In this document: piece after piece, positions 25,265-34,434 of the stretch
Layout of the letters: the number at the start of each line of letters is the position of its first letter
Position numbering within the stretch: the first letter of the stretch is position 1
Source of the DNA: Pseudanabaena sp. Chao 1811
GTDB taxonomy: Bacteria; Cyanobacteriota; Cyanobacteriia; Pseudanabaenales; Pseudanabaenaceae
DNA: 64,000 nt
Direction: 5' to 3'
Assembly: GCF_027942295.1 (NCBI RefSeq)
Contig: NZ_CP101416.1
Coordinates: 4,636,501 to 4,700,500 of the forward strand
Program-made: the position numbers and the translations under genes
The notes under the pieces: model-generated
What the model was told of the DNA's origin: nothing
The model's input: only the letters and a program-made list of their open reading frames with translations
The model's database searches: none

Positions 25265-26239
25265 ATGTCACAGGGCAAAGAAACTACAGTTTTAGTTCTG
25301 TCATTACTGGTCACAGCAGGGATTGCTGGTGGTGGCTATTGGTTCTTCTCGCAGCAGAGTAAACCAACTCAATCTCCCACTTCGACAGCCACACCTGAAG
25401 CAACATCTCCTACAGCGACTAAAACCAGTGCGCCAGCTCCAACTAGCTTAAATTTTGATACATCTTTGCCCAATCCCAATGTTTTGGAAATTGACGGCAG
25501 CACCACGATGGTGACGTTAATTAAAGAACTGCGGACTGCCTATAGCCAAGTTAATCCGAATATCCCCACCACATTTGGATTGCCTGATGGTAAACCCAAT
25601 GGCTCTAGTCAAGGTTTGCAAAATCTGATAAGTGGCTCGATCTCGATCGCTGCAACCTCACGCCCCCTCAAAGCCACTGAAGCCCAAGCAGGTGTCCAAC
25701 TAGTACCGATCGCTAAAGATGCGATCGCGGTAGTGGTGAGCATTAACAATCCCTTTAAAGGCAATTTAACCAAGGATCAAGTCCGCGATATTTATCAGGG
25801 CAAAATCACTAATTGGTCACAAGTTGGTGGCACAAATCAACCAATCAAAGTAATTAATCGCGCAACCACAAGCGGCACTAGAGAAGCTTTTCAAGATATC
25901 GTCCTACTCGGTCAAAGCTTTCCTGCTGATAGTCCTAACTTCATTACTTGGAAACAGGATGAAACGACAGCAATTTTGCGAGATTTAGGTGACAATGGCA
26001 TTAGTTACGCCACAGTCTCTCAAGTGGAAAAGCAGGAAATAGTCAGAATTGTGCCAATTGATGGCATCAATGCCACTGATATCGCTGCGATTAAATCTGG
26101 TAAGTATCCGATTAGTCGTAGTTTGTTTTTAGGAGCCAAGAAAACAACTAGCCCCGTTGTTAAGCACTTTATCGAGTTTGCCCTTTCGCCTCAAGGTCAG
26201 CAGATTGTCCAAAAATTAGGATTCATTCCTATGCAATAA
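25265..26239 (+). CDS. PstS-like phosphate-binding protein, membrane-anchored
   Basis: A 324-residue substrate-binding protein. A membrane helix (residues about 9-30) anchors it, followed by a Thr/Pro/Ala-rich linker and a PBP-like domain with LEIDGSTTMVTLIKELRTAY, the motif INRATTSGTREAFQDIVL that binds phosphate in PstS, and FIEFALSPQGQQIVQKLGF. No pstCAB genes are nearby, so it is an orphan. ATG 25265 is chosen because an upstream reading from 25193 would run through the palindromic repeat. Confidence 0.87.
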   Translation: MSQGKETTVLVLSLLVTAGIAGGGYWFFSQQSKPTQSPTSTATPEATSPTATKTSAPAPTSLNFDTSLPNPNVLEIDGSTTMVTLIKELRTAYSQVNPNIPTTFGLPDGKPNGSSQGLQNLISGSISIAATSRPLKATEAQAGVQLVPIAKDAIAVVVSINNPFKGNLTKDQVRDIYQGKITNWSQVGGTNQPIKVINRATTSGTREAFQDIVLLGQSFPADSPNFITWKQDETTAILRDLGDNGISYATVSQVEKQEIVRIVPIDGINATDIAAIKSGKYPISRSLFLGAKKTTSPVVKHFIEFALSPQGQQIVQKLGFIPMQ

Positions 26240-26268
26240 AAAAAGGGATGCAATGCATCCCTTTTTTT
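26238..26268. terminator. Terminator after the PstS-like gene
   Basis: Stem AAAAAAAGGGATGCA with complement and T-run, starting at the stop codon and lying between convergent genes. Confidence 0.87.
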
Positions 26269-26282
26269 ATGAGTTGATAATT

Positions 26283-27182
26283 TTATTTACGCTCGCCTGT
26301 ATAACCTGATAAATCGGCTAGCTCATCTAAAGAGCGATCGCCTGAAACCATCTTGCCATTAATTTCCCAAGTGGGATAACCCTTAATGCCCTTGTCTATA
26401 CATAATTGCGTTTGGGGCTTTTCGCCTTTGGGATCGCATTCAATGTAAGGAATTAGTTTCTGAGCGTCGCCGAACCTTTTTTTCTGATCCAAACAATGCG
26501 GACACCAATATGCGCCATACATCTTGGCATTGGTGGCATTTAAGTGCTGGGCAAGCCTTCCAGCAAAAGAGTTACTTTGCACAGCAAGTTTACTCTGGCT
26601 AGCATAGACACCAACAGTACCTGTCAATGTGATAATTGCCACGATCGCACCAGTGAAGAATAACTGCCCCACATCTTTCCAAGAGTTGCCAAATACTGTC
26701 AGCAACCAAATTAAAGCCATGTTTGTCGCGGAGGTGACACAGTAAAGGCAGAACTGTGGTTGCCCGTTAATGCTGTCAACTTTACCTGAGGCAAGTAGAT
26801 ACATTAAGTAACCACTAAACACAAATGTTGATGACGACACCATAAACATCAAGAAATTGGCAACTTCCTTGATTTTGGCTTGCTCCTTAGGATCGTCGCG
26901 CTTTAGCAACATTGGCACTCCAGCCAGAAGCCCCAGAGTCAGATAGCCTAAAGCTCCAAAAATCGTGAGGGGAATACCAAAGATTTTGGCATATTCACTA
27001 CTTAGTACTAGGTCACAACCACTGCCTTGAACATCACAAAGAGCAACTTTTTGCCCAAAGAAGTGTGTGACGGTTAAATAGGTTGTAAGCGAAAAGCCAA
27101 ATATAGCGATCGCAATGATCGCAGGGTGCGACCATCGATGCAACCAAGGCTCAGATCGTTTTCGCGTATTCGTTCCAGACAA
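26283..27182 (-). CDS. Vitamin K epoxide reductase-thioredoxin fusion
   Basis: A 299-residue oxidative-folding enzyme. Residues about 18-205 are a four- to five-helix VKOR domain with the loop cysteines in CDVQGSGC and the active pair CLYC; residues about 220-299 are a thioredoxin-like domain with YWCPHC and a further Cys pair (ECDPKG, LCIDKG). Cyanobacterial and plant homologues form disulfides in lumenal proteins, including PSII subunits. The start is TTG at 27182, supported by AGGTAGG 6 bases upstream. Confidence 0.93.
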   Translation of the reverse strand: MSGTNTRKRSEPWLHRWSHPAIIAIAIFGFSLTTYLTVTHFFGQKVALCDVQGSGCDLVLSSEYAKIFGIPLTIFGALGYLTLGLLAGVPMLLKRDDPKEQAKIKEVANFLMFMVSSSTFVFSGYLMYLLASGKVDSINGQPQFCLYCVTSATNMALIWLLTVFGNSWKDVGQLFFTGAIVAIITLTGTVGVYASQSKLAVQSNSFAGRLAQHLNATNAKMYGAYWCPHCLDQKKRFGDAQKLIPYIECDPKGEKPQTQLCIDKGIKGYPTWEINGKMVSGDRSLDELADLSGYTGERK

Positions 27183-27271
27183 TTTGTACCTACCTGCTAA
27201 TAGCCCCGTTGAAAATCACAGCGCATATTGCACCATGATTTCCAAATTATAAGATTTTATTCAATCTACTT

Positions 27272-28135
27272 TTATCCAATCGAAACTGTTGGCGATCGCA
27301 ATATTTGCTCTTCAGCCAGATTTTTTTTGCGATTAGCAATATCCAAACGGACAGCATCAACAAAACGGCTAACCCGAATCGGATCGATCGCCTGTTGAAT
27401 CTGACCATTTCGCTTGAGAGAACTGGAAACAATAACACCATCAGCATATTGCATCAGTTGCGGCACATTATCCCATGTTGCGCCAGAGCCAACAAATAGC
27501 GGCGTGTCACCACAGGCAAGCTTTGCTTCCTTAAGATCCTCAGCTGTGGGTGGATTGCCTGTTGCCCATCCCGATAGGATCACGGCATCGGCAAGTCCGC
27601 GATGAATCGTATCGTGAACCGCCGCGGTAATTTGGGGCACAGAAATGGGTTGAGCGTGCTTGACCAAAACATCGGCAAAGATTTTCACATCTGTACCGAG
27701 TTCGCGGCGATAACGCAGCAGTTGATAAGCATCACCTTCGATAATGCCTTGATCGGTTGCCATTACGCCCATGAGGACATTGACACGGATAAACTGAGCG
27801 CCTACACAGGAGGCGATCGCCATCGCGCTATGACCGTCATTCCTCAAAACGTTAATGCCCACGGGGATACCCACCATCTGTTTGACACGATGCACAACCA
27901 GACTCATGGCACTAACCACCGCAGGATCAACACGATCTTTGGTAAAGGGAGCGTCAAAAAAATTCTCTACGATAATTCCTTGGACTCCGCCTGCGGCAAG
28001 GGCAGTAGCTTCTTGTTCGGCTCGATCAATGACCTCTTTAAGGCTGCTCCCCCAACGCGGTGAAGTAGGCAATGGTAAAAGATGAATGACCCCTATTACG
28101 GGTTTTGGTGTATCAAATAAACTAATTAAATCCAC
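27272..28135 (-). CDS. btpA: Photosystem I biogenesis protein BtpA
   Basis: A 287-residue TIM-barrel-like protein of the BtpA family, a thylakoid-associated factor needed for photosystem I reaction-centre accumulation. Landmarks: PVIGVIHLLPLPTSPRWG, IIVENFFDAPF, GINVLRNDGHSAMAIA, FIRVNVLMG, ILSGWATGNPP and GVIVSSSLK. Start is GTG at 28135, matching the family N-terminus; an ATG 2 bases earlier is in another frame. Confidence 0.94.
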   Translation of the reverse strand: MDLISLFDTPKPVIGVIHLLPLPTSPRWGSSLKEVIDRAEQEATALAAGGVQGIIVENFFDAPFTKDRVDPAVVSAMSLVVHRVKQMVGIPVGINVLRNDGHSAMAIASCVGAQFIRVNVLMGVMATDQGIIEGDAYQLLRYRRELGTDVKIFADVLVKHAQPISVPQITAAVHDTIHRGLADAVILSGWATGNPPTAEDLKEAKLACGDTPLFVGSGATWDNVPQLMQYADGVIVSSSLKRNGQIQQAIDPIRVSRFVDAVRLDIANRKKNLAEEQILRSPTVSIG

Positions 28136-28305
28136 ATGCGTGATGTTTATAAAAATTTGGGTAAAAAGCTCAGTTACTAGCTTTTAATTTAACTCGATTA
28201 TGAGTGCATAATTTTATCGTGAATTCGATCCCGTCATTTCAATTTCTGGCGATAATACAGAAAATGAGTTTTAGCGATCGCGCCAATAGCAAAGGAGCAA
28301 AATAA

Positions 28306-28758
28306 ATGACTCAAGCAATTGCACCACCATTGACCCTGTACGAGCGCGATCTTGATCTGTGGTTAGAGACTGTGATCACCCAATTAAAAGCAGGTGACTT
28401 TCACAATCTTGATGTCGAAAATTTAATAGAGGAGTTAGAGGGCTTGTCAGGCAGTAACAAACGTGAGATTGAGAGCAGACTCAAAAGATTAATCGAACAT
28501 ATCCTGAAACGATGCTATGTCGATATGCCTGAATGTTATCGCGGCTGGCTGTTAACAATATTCGAGCAACGAGATGAACTAAAATCATTGCTCAGACAGT
28601 CCCCTAGCCTCAAGCGTCACTTTTTGAAAATGTTTGATGATTGTTTTGAAACTTCTTTAAAGCGGCTCAAGATTGAATATCCTGATTACCAATTCCCCGA
28701 TACATGGCAATTTGGGCGAGATATCGACACAATGATCAATGTTGATTTTTGGGAATAA
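28306..28758 (+). CDS. DUF29 family protein
   Basis: A 150-residue helical protein of the DUF29 family, abundant in cyanobacteria and without known function. Typical features: LYERDLDLWLETVITQLKAG near the N-terminus, then NLIEELEGLSGSNKREIESR, HILKRCY and a C-terminal ..YPDYQFPDTWQFGRDID. Preceded by AGGAG 7 bases before the ATG. Single gene. Confidence 0.9.
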   Translation: MTQAIAPPLTLYERDLDLWLETVITQLKAGDFHNLDVENLIEELEGLSGSNKREIESRLKRLIEHILKRCYVDMPECYRGWLLTIFEQRDELKSLLRQSPSLKRHFLKMFDDCFETSLKRLKIEYPDYQFPDTWQFGRDIDTMINVDFWE

Positions 28759-28808
28759 CTATTACGCTTGACTCGATAGATCCTATAACGCACGCGCATA
28801 CAGGGTTT

Positions 28809-28845
28809 TAATATGAGTGGTGGCGCTTAGCGCCGCCACTTAATA
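28809..28845 (+). terminator. Hairpin between DUF29 and the LpxB-like gene
   Basis: AATATGAGTGGTGGCGCT and an imperfect complement around TTAG. It may be the DUF29 terminator or a palindromic repeat; there is no long T-run. Confidence 0.5.
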
Positions 28846-28891
28846 TTTATATTTTGGGTTTATGATTGGGAAGAAAAATCGGTAATTATTC

Positions 28892-30148
28892 ATGCTCTCC
28901 ACTCCTCTTGTCACAGATATTTCTACGGATATCCTGATCCTGTCCAATGGACCAGGGGAGCTGACTACATGGGTATATCCTTTTTTGAAAGCTTTGGAAA
29001 GCGCGTGGCGATCGCCCGATGATGCCGCAAAAACTCGGATCTCGATCGCCATTGCCCCTTGTCAAAATGCTAGTGGACAGGAAGCGCAACTCGCCAAAAG
29101 TTTTCCCAATATCAATCGCGTCTTGCCGCAGGAACAGTTTTTTGATTTTCTCCTGTGGGGCAGAACTCCTGATTGGCCATGGGCAAAGCAGGGCATTGTC
29201 GTATTTCTGGGAGGGGATCAGTTTTTTGCCTTAGCGATCGCTAAACGACTGGGCTACAAAACTCTAATCTATGCCGAGTGGGAGGCAAGATGGTATCACT
29301 GGGTGGATTTTTTTGCAGTGCGAAATGAGGCGATCGCCACTAAAATTCCTAGCTCATTTCGACACAAAGCACAGGTAATTGGGGACTTAATGGTGGATCG
29401 CCTAGATTCCCAGCCGCAATCAGAATCGCTCTCCCAGAAGCGCATTTGTTTTATGCCAGGATCAAAGGGACACAAACTGAAGATTGGTGTGCCTCTAGTT
29501 GTGGCGATCGCCGATATTTTGCACCAAAAGTATCCTGACATTGAACTAGCGATCGCCCTTGCGCCTACGACGACACCCGAAATTTTAGCGACCTATGCCC
29601 AGTTCAGTTTTCCGACCGCAGATAGTGAGGGATCGACGGCAAACTTGGTCGATAGCAACTTATTAACCACAAAGGGAACAACCATCAAGATTCATCGTGA
29701 ATTCCCTGCCCATGCTCTCATCAAGAGTAGTCAACTATGCGTTACTACCGTTGGCGCAAATACTGCGGAGCTTGCCTCGCTTCATCAACCGATGATCGTC
29801 CTTTTGCCAACAAATTTTGCGGATATAAAGGTTGGTTGGGATGGAATATTGGGATTATTGGCAACTGCGCCAATACTAGGTAAGGTACTAGCCAAATTAA
29901 TTAATTCCACCCTGATTTCTCAAATTCAGAAAAAAGGTCAATTACTAGCTTGGCCGAACATCTGGGCAGGTGAAGTGATCGTGCCAGAACTTTTAGGAGA
30001 ACTTACGCCCACCCAAGTTACGGAGCAAATTTTGTTTTATCTGGATCATCCTGAAGAACTAGAGAAAATGCGCGATCGCTTAAAACAAGTCTGCGGAGAA
30101 GCAGGTGCAGCCAGTAAACTCGCCGCAATGGTCATCAACGCAATATAA
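28892..30148 (+). CDS. Lipid-A-disaccharide synthase-like glycosyltransferase
   Basis: A 418-residue protein related to LpxB but distinct from the true lpxB at 40.2 kb. Landmarks: ILILSNGPGELTTWVYPFL at the N-terminus, VFLGGDQFFALAIAKRLGY, ICFMPGSKGHKL in the position of the LpxB nucleotide-binding core, VTTVGANTAELASL and a C-terminal helix bundle. Cyanobacteria commonly carry such a paralogue with unknown acceptor. ATG at 28892. Confidence 0.83.
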   Translation: MLSTPLVTDISTDILILSNGPGELTTWVYPFLKALESAWRSPDDAAKTRISIAIAPCQNASGQEAQLAKSFPNINRVLPQEQFFDFLLWGRTPDWPWAKQGIVVFLGGDQFFALAIAKRLGYKTLIYAEWEARWYHWVDFFAVRNEAIATKIPSSFRHKAQVIGDLMVDRLDSQPQSESLSQKRICFMPGSKGHKLKIGVPLVVAIADILHQKYPDIELAIALAPTTTPEILATYAQFSFPTADSEGSTANLVDSNLLTTKGTTIKIHREFPAHALIKSSQLCVTTVGANTAELASLHQPMIVLLPTNFADIKVGWDGILGLLATAPILGKVLAKLINSTLISQIQKKGQLLAWPNIWAGEVIVPELLGELTPTQVTEQILFYLDHPEELEKMRDRLKQVCGEAGAASKLAAMVINAI

Positions 30149-30175
30149 AAGCCTCGCAATGCGAGGCTTTTATAT
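30143..30175 (+). terminator. Terminator after the LpxB-like gene
   Basis: ATATAAAAGCCTCGC with exact complement around AAT, starting inside the stop codon region. Confidence 0.82.
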
Positions 30176-30177
30176 TT

Positions 30178-30248
30178 GCACTTTGAGAGAGGGTTTGCTA
30201 CGCAAACCCTCTCTCAAAGACCGTTTTAAATTATCCCGAACTCGCGTT
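30178..30248. repeat. Half copy of the two-hairpin MITE, reverse orientation
   Basis: Contains the CTTTGAGAGAGGG hairpin with a GCTACGC-type loop and ends TTTAAATTATCCCGAAC, the complement of the left end of the copies at 3.4 and 16.5 kb. The second hairpin is missing. Confidence 0.75.
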
Positions 30249-30251
30249 AAC

Positions 30252-30282
30252 AAAAAAGAGTTCGCAATGCGAACTCTTTTTA
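30252..30282 (-). terminator. Terminator after msrA
   Basis: AAAAAGAGTTCGCA with complement around a short loop, T-run on both sides, 5 bases from the msrA stop. Confidence 0.82.
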
Positions 30283-30286
30283 CAAT

Positions 30287-30940
30287 TTAAGCGACTGTGG
30301 CAGCAGGGTAGCAAACATTTGTACCACCTAAACCACAATAGCCATTGGGATTTTTAGCAAGATATTGCTGATGATAGCCCTCAGCATAATAAAACTCGCC
30401 TACATCGCGAATTTCGGTAGTAATACCTTGCTTCATTCCCGAAGCCTTCAGGGCATCTTGATATACTTCTCGCGAATCCTCCGCTAACTTGCGTTGGACA
30501 TCGTTGTATACATAAATGCCTGAGCGATATTGAGTACCATGATCATTGCCCTGACGCATCCCCTGAGTGGGATTATGGGACTCCCAAAAGACTTTTAGCA
30601 AATCGGAGTAGCTAATTACCTTGGGATCGTACACAACTAGGACAACTTCATTGTGGCCAGTCATGCCAGAGCAAACCTCTTCGTAGGTAGGGTTAGGTGT
30701 TAAGCCTGCGGCATAACCGACAGCCGTTACATAAATACCCTTTTGTTGCCAGAAGCGACGTTCTGCCCCCCAAAAACAACCGAGTCCAAACACCGCCGTC
30801 TCCATCCCTTCAGGGAAAGGTGGTTTCAGTGAATTGCCATTCACAAAATGATGGGATGCCGTAGGAATAGCTGTAGTTCTACCAGAAAGAGCATCCGCCG
30901 CAGTTGGAAGTGTTGATTTTTTACCAAGTCCAAATAACAT
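30287..30940 (-). CDS. msrA: Peptide-methionine (S)-S-oxide reductase
   Basis: A 217-residue MsrA. Catalytic Cys55 is in [13 protein letters not shown]; also present are [30 protein letters not shown] and the pair of C-terminal cysteines ([13 protein letters not shown]) that recycle the active site through thioredoxin. It repairs the S-epimer of methionine sulfoxide. Start at ATG 30940 gives the usual cyanobacterial N-terminus; GTG 30949 is an alternative. Lone gene with its own terminator. Confidence 0.95.
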   Translation of the reverse strand: MLFGLGKKSTLPTAADALSGRTTAIPTASHHFVNGNSLKPPFPEGMETAVFGLGCFWGAERRFWQQKGIYVTAVGYAAGLTPNPTYEEVCSGMTGHNEVVLVVYDPKVISYSDLLKVFWESHNPTQGMRQGNDHGTQYRSGIYVYNDVQRKLAEDSREVYQDALKASGMKQGITTEIRDVGEFYYAEGYHQQYLAKNPNGYCGLGGTNVCYPAATVA

Positions 30941-31111
30941 AATGCTCACTAAAAAAGTTAAAAATATTTAGCATTCGCATAAGAGGTATACCCCTCATTT
31001 GGTGCTGAATTGTTATATGAAAAAGTTCTAATAGTTAAACTGACATCCAGCGATCGCTGATATGCACAGATATAGATCTTGTAAAGATCCTCTTTATGCA
31101 TTTATCTCATA

Positions 31112-31134
31112 AAAAACTAGGGGCATCAGCCCCT
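31112..31134 (-). terminator. Terminator after the DUF1816 gene
   Basis: AGGGGC/GCCCCT stem; on the minus strand it is followed by AGTTTTTTAT. Confidence 0.75.
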
Positions 31135-31157
31135 GAATTCATTCATCAATTTAGTGA

Positions 31158-31454
31158 CTACAGAGTCTGACCGCTAAATGCAGGAAAACGGTCGAACTTA
31201 AAATCCAGTGAGTCGTCATAAATAGTCAGCTTTTCAGGCTTACAGCGTTTAACTGATACTGCCAAACCTTTCGAGCCTTCTGATTCCAAATCTTCTATAT
31301 AGCCGATTTTTGCAGTCTCAGCTTCAGATTCATCAATGAAAGGACCAAAGTAATAGGTGCAACGTGGTGAATCGGTGACAATTTCGACCCACACAGCCAA
31401 ACCAAACGTTTCGAGAACTGAGGTAAAGATATTCTTAAACAAATTACCACCCAT
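31158..31454 (-). CDS. DUF1816 domain protein
   Basis: A 98-residue protein of the DUF1816 family, specific to cyanobacteria and related to CpcD-type linker folds. Landmarks: AVWVEIVTDSPRCTYYFGPF, ESEAETAKIGYIEDLESEG and VSVKRCKPEKLTIYDD. Function unknown; a phycobilisome link is suggested only by family resemblance. ATG at 31454. Confidence 0.88.
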   Translation of the reverse strand: MGGNLFKNIFTSVLETFGLAVWVEIVTDSPRCTYYFGPFIDESEAETAKIGYIEDLESEGSKGLAVSVKRCKPEKLTIYDDSLDFKFDRFPAFSGQTL

Positions 31455-31602
31455 GAGTTTACATAGCTAAAGTGAATGGTTTAGGTGAATGAGAAAGACT
31501 TAAATTCAAGGCGGTTTCTACCTTAACTTAATATAACTTAAAAAAGCAGTGCTTCAATTTAAATCTTTCCCTCCATATGTTTATATAACTTAAAACATGA
31601 CT

Positions 31603-33084
31603 TCAAGACAAATTGTTCAGGTTTAACGTATTGACCCAACGTTGTCTAAAAATCTCGTACAGAGCCATTCCAGTCGCCACCGATGCGTTTAAACTTTCTA
31701 CTTTTCCATCTAAAGGTATAGATACGAGGAAGTCGCAATTTTTCTGAATAGAAAGACTCAATCCTTCTCCTTCTGCACCAATTACTAAGGCGATCGCTCC
31801 AGTAAACTTGGCTTTGTGAATGGCATCACCTGCGCTTGCGACAGTTCCATAAACCCAGAAACCAGCTTCCTTAATTTTCTCAAGGGCACGATTGAGATTG
31901 ACCACACGGGCAACGGGCAAGATTTCTAATGTACCTGCGGCAACTTTAGCGACAGTGGCAGTAATGCCTGCGGCACGACGTTGAGGAATCACGAGAGCTT
32001 GTGCGCCAAGGGCAGCAGCACTACGAATAATTGCGCCCAAGTTATGGGGATCAGTGATGCCATCAGCAATCACAATCACAGGGTTAGCAGATTTCTCTTT
32101 TGCCTTCACAATCAATTCATCAAGATCCGCATATTCATAGGCAGAAACTTGAACTGCGATCCCTTGATGTCTGCCATTTTCAGTAATCCGATCAAGGCGG
32201 GTATTGTCCACTTCATCAACTACAGCTCCTCCTGATTTTGCTTCATCAATGAGGGGCAAGAAGTCAGCAGAGTAGCGTAGTCTGGGTGTGACCCAAATAC
32301 GGTTAATGCTGCGATCGCTATTTAGTACTGCTTCAACGGCATGACGACCATAGACAATATCAGGATTTGCTTCAGCTTGGCTGGGTGGCACAATCGCTAG
32401 CTCGCCATCGGGATCGAAGTTGCGCCCAACGGGTGGGAGAGAGCGTCTTTCAAAGTTGGGAACCGCTGGGCGATCGCCAAAATTGCGATCGCGATCAAAT
32501 TTGCGGTCAGGACGATCACCAAAATTGCGATCGCGATCAGAGCGATCAAATTTACGGTCAGGGCGATCACCGAAATCGCGATTGCCACGATCAGAGCGCT
32601 CAGGGCGATCCCGATCAAACTTGCGATCGCCAAATTTCTTATCACCGAATTTTTTATCGCCGAACTTCTTTTCAGCAAACTTGTCCCCAATCTTTTTGGC
32701 GATCGGCTTGTCAAACTTGCGATCGAACCTAGGTTCAGATGCATCTGCTCGTCTCTCAAAACTCTTTTCGGGACGACGATCTGCATATTTGTCTGAATAC
32801 TTGTCAGATTTGCCTGAATACTTAGAATCAGAGCGGCTATCTGAGCGCTTATCAAAGCTTCTATCTGAGGATTTGTAAGGTTTATCAAAGGACTTGTCAG
32901 AGGCTCGGTCTGGACGCTTATCCGAGCGCTTATCAGCATATTTGTCTGAATATTTACCAGCACGGCTGTCAGTACGCTTGTCCGAATATTTATCGAAAGA
33001 CTTTTCTGGACGACTCTCGAAATTTCTATCTACGTCTCTATCGGACTTTTTCTTCTTCGATTTCAGTTTGGGTTGCGATGTCAT
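31603..33084 (-). CDS. rlmB: RlmB-type 23S rRNA 2'-O-methyltransferase with long disordered arm
   Basis: A 493-residue SpoU/TrmH-family enzyme. The C-terminal about 255 residues are a complete SPOUT enzyme: [15 protein letters not shown] (substrate domain), then [30 protein letters not shown] and [18 protein letters not shown], the three SPOUT motifs. The first about 235 residues are low complexity, made of Lys/Arg/Asp/Ser/Phe repeats such as SDKYSDK and [12 protein letters not shown], probably a disordered RNA-binding arm. The start codon overlaps the stop of mrnC (ATGA), so both rRNA genes are translated together. Confidence 0.93.
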   Translation of the reverse strand: MTSQPKLKSKKKKSDRDVDRNFESRPEKSFDKYSDKRTDSRAGKYSDKYADKRSDKRPDRASDKSFDKPYKSSDRSFDKRSDSRSDSKYSGKSDKYSDKYADRRPEKSFERRADASEPRFDRKFDKPIAKKIGDKFAEKKFGDKKFGDKKFGDRKFDRDRPERSDRGNRDFGDRPDRKFDRSDRDRNFGDRPDRKFDRDRNFGDRPAVPNFERRSLPPVGRNFDPDGELAIVPPSQAEANPDIVYGRHAVEAVLNSDRSINRIWVTPRLRYSADFLPLIDEAKSGGAVVDEVDNTRLDRITENGRHQGIAVQVSAYEYADLDELIVKAKEKSANPVIVIADGITDPHNLGAIIRSAAALGAQALVIPQRRAAGITATVAKVAAGTLEILPVARVVNLNRALEKIKEAGFWVYGTVASAGDAIHKAKFTGAIALVIGAEGEGLSLSIQKNCDFLVSIPLDGKVESLNASVATGMALYEIFRQRWVNTLNLNNLS

Positions 33085-33473
33085 GGCGATGGGGGATCGA
33101 TGTGGCTAAGTAGCTGAGTAAAAATTTGGTCGAGGCGATCGCGATCAGTTAAGTAAAGATAACCAATCAGCACCTCAAATCCTGTTGCCTTTTGATAAAT
33201 ACTAGGATCGACTTTACGTGGAACAGATCCCGCAGCGTTGCGTCCGCGTCTTACGAGATCGGACTCAAATTCTGTAAGATCAAGTTTTTCAAGAAGTTTG
33301 GCTTGTTGCTCTGCTCTAACTTGACTGACTACAAGTTGGTGATATTGCTTAGCAGTGCGTGGCGGGAGTAAGTAATGCAATCGCATCTGCGTTTCATAGA
33401 TAGCGTCTCCAATATAGGCTAGAGCAGAAGCTGGAATCTCAGCGATATTGTCAATGGTTAGGCTAAGAGACAT
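33081..33473 (-). CDS. mrnC: Mini-ribonuclease III
   Basis: A 130-residue RNase III domain without the double-stranded-RNA-binding domain, as in MrnC, which trims the ends of 23S rRNA precursors. Catalytic-site signature [11 protein letters not shown] near residue 18 and [13 protein letters not shown] are clear, along with [13 protein letters not shown]. It immediately precedes rlmB (4-base overlap), a functionally coherent rRNA maturation pair. ATG at 33473. Confidence 0.94.
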   Translation of the reverse strand: MSLSLTIDNIAEIPASALAYIGDAIYETQMRLHYLLPPRTAKQYHQLVVSQVRAEQQAKLLEKLDLTEFESDLVRRGRNAAGSVPRKVDPSIYQKATGFEVLIGYLYLTDRDRLDQIFTQLLSHIDPPSP

Positions 33474-33898
33474 TACAGAATAATGCCGTTACACGATAGT
33501 TAGTTTGCTTAAGTTACGTTTAGACAAAAATGTTTAGATACTGACTTAGATACTTAACATTTACATTTATTTTAGACACTGATGGGCAAGCAATGCTTGC
33601 CCATCAGTGTTGATAAATTTTGTCTTACTTACATCATAAGTTGATTCTGCCTAAATCGGCACAATCTCAAGACAATAGATTTAGATAGAGGTTTTTATTC
33701 TTCGGTGAAATAACACTAGCAAGCCTATTGAATCCTGTAGTCTGATTTCACCATATATATAAAAACAAGAAGATTTGCCCCGTTTAATCTCCCCAAAGGT
33801 CTAGCACGAAATTTTGTTCAATTTTTTTGCTCGACTCAAGTATTAAATTTTTACGTCGAGTTTTATCTCGATATATCTAGCTGGTGATTGACTTTAGA
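33474..33898. other. 425 bp spacer upstream of mrnC with one strong palindrome
   Basis: No gene seen. A perfect 17-bp-arm hairpin lies at 33576-33610 (ACACTGATGGGCAAGCA and complement). The remainder is AT-rich and should contain the mrnC-rlmB promoter; the STAS gene on the same strand ends at its right edge. Confidence 0.6.
33576..33610. repeat. 17-bp-arm perfect palindrome
   Basis: Arms 33576-33592 and 33594-33610, one-base loop. It may terminate the STAS transcript, although it lies almost 290 bases past its stop. Confidence 0.7.
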
Positions 33899-34288
33899 CT
33901 AGTCCTTTTTGGGTTGATCAATTTTTGCCAGAGCTTCATCGATTGAGGTCTGGAGCGACAGGAATTGGTCTAAGCGAACTAGTTTGACAGTTTGAGTAAC
34001 TCTAGGATTGGTAATAATCTGAAGAGTACCATTCAGTCCCTGAGTTTTTTTTGCCATTTGCACCAAAACCCCAAGACCAGAGCTATCGACAAAATCAATG
34101 GTTGACAGATCTAAAATCACGTTAGAAGGACCATCCTCAACGCATTTGCCAATTACCTTTTTAAAGGCTGGCTCAGAGAAAGCGTCGAGAAGACCTGTGA
34201 GGCGGATCAATTGATAGGTGTCCTTGACTTCGCGGCTGCCTCGTAAACTCACAGTCAGGGTTAGCGGTTCAGGAATAATGACCTCCAA
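33899..34288 (-). CDS. STAS-domain anti-sigma-factor antagonist
   Basis: A 129-residue STAS protein. The phosphorylatable serine region is VILDLSTIDFVDSSGLGVLV, preceded by TYQLIRLTGLLDAFSE and followed by LQIITNPRVTQTVKLVRLD. Such proteins relay partner-switching signals; no kinase or phosphatase partner is nearby. Start appears to be TTG at 34288, because no ATG or GTG gives a full domain; an AAGG lies about 14 bases upstream. Confidence 0.87.
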   Translation of the reverse strand: MEVIIPEPLTLTVSLRGSREVKDTYQLIRLTGLLDAFSEPAFKKVIGKCVEDGPSNVILDLSTIDFVDSSGLGVLVQMAKKTQGLNGTLQIITNPRVTQTVKLVRLDQFLSLQTSIDEALAKIDQPKKD

Positions 34289-34434
34289 GCGGTGCGAACG
34301 TACCTTAATTTGCGGGTATATTGTATTTGCTTTCTCGGCACTTGTCCAGAAAATTTGTTAAATTACCCCATCGTTAGCATTAGCTGGTTTAGTTTTATAA
34401 TTGGGATTCTGCCCAATAACCCATCAGATTGTTT

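Noticed and set aside
27602-28085. Plus-strand frames opposite btpA
   Set aside because: Shadows of the strongly conserved btpA coding sequence.
32367-32963. Several long frames overlapping the start of rlmB
   Set aside because: They are mirror images of the low-complexity repeats of rlmB, which keep other frames open; no independent motif.
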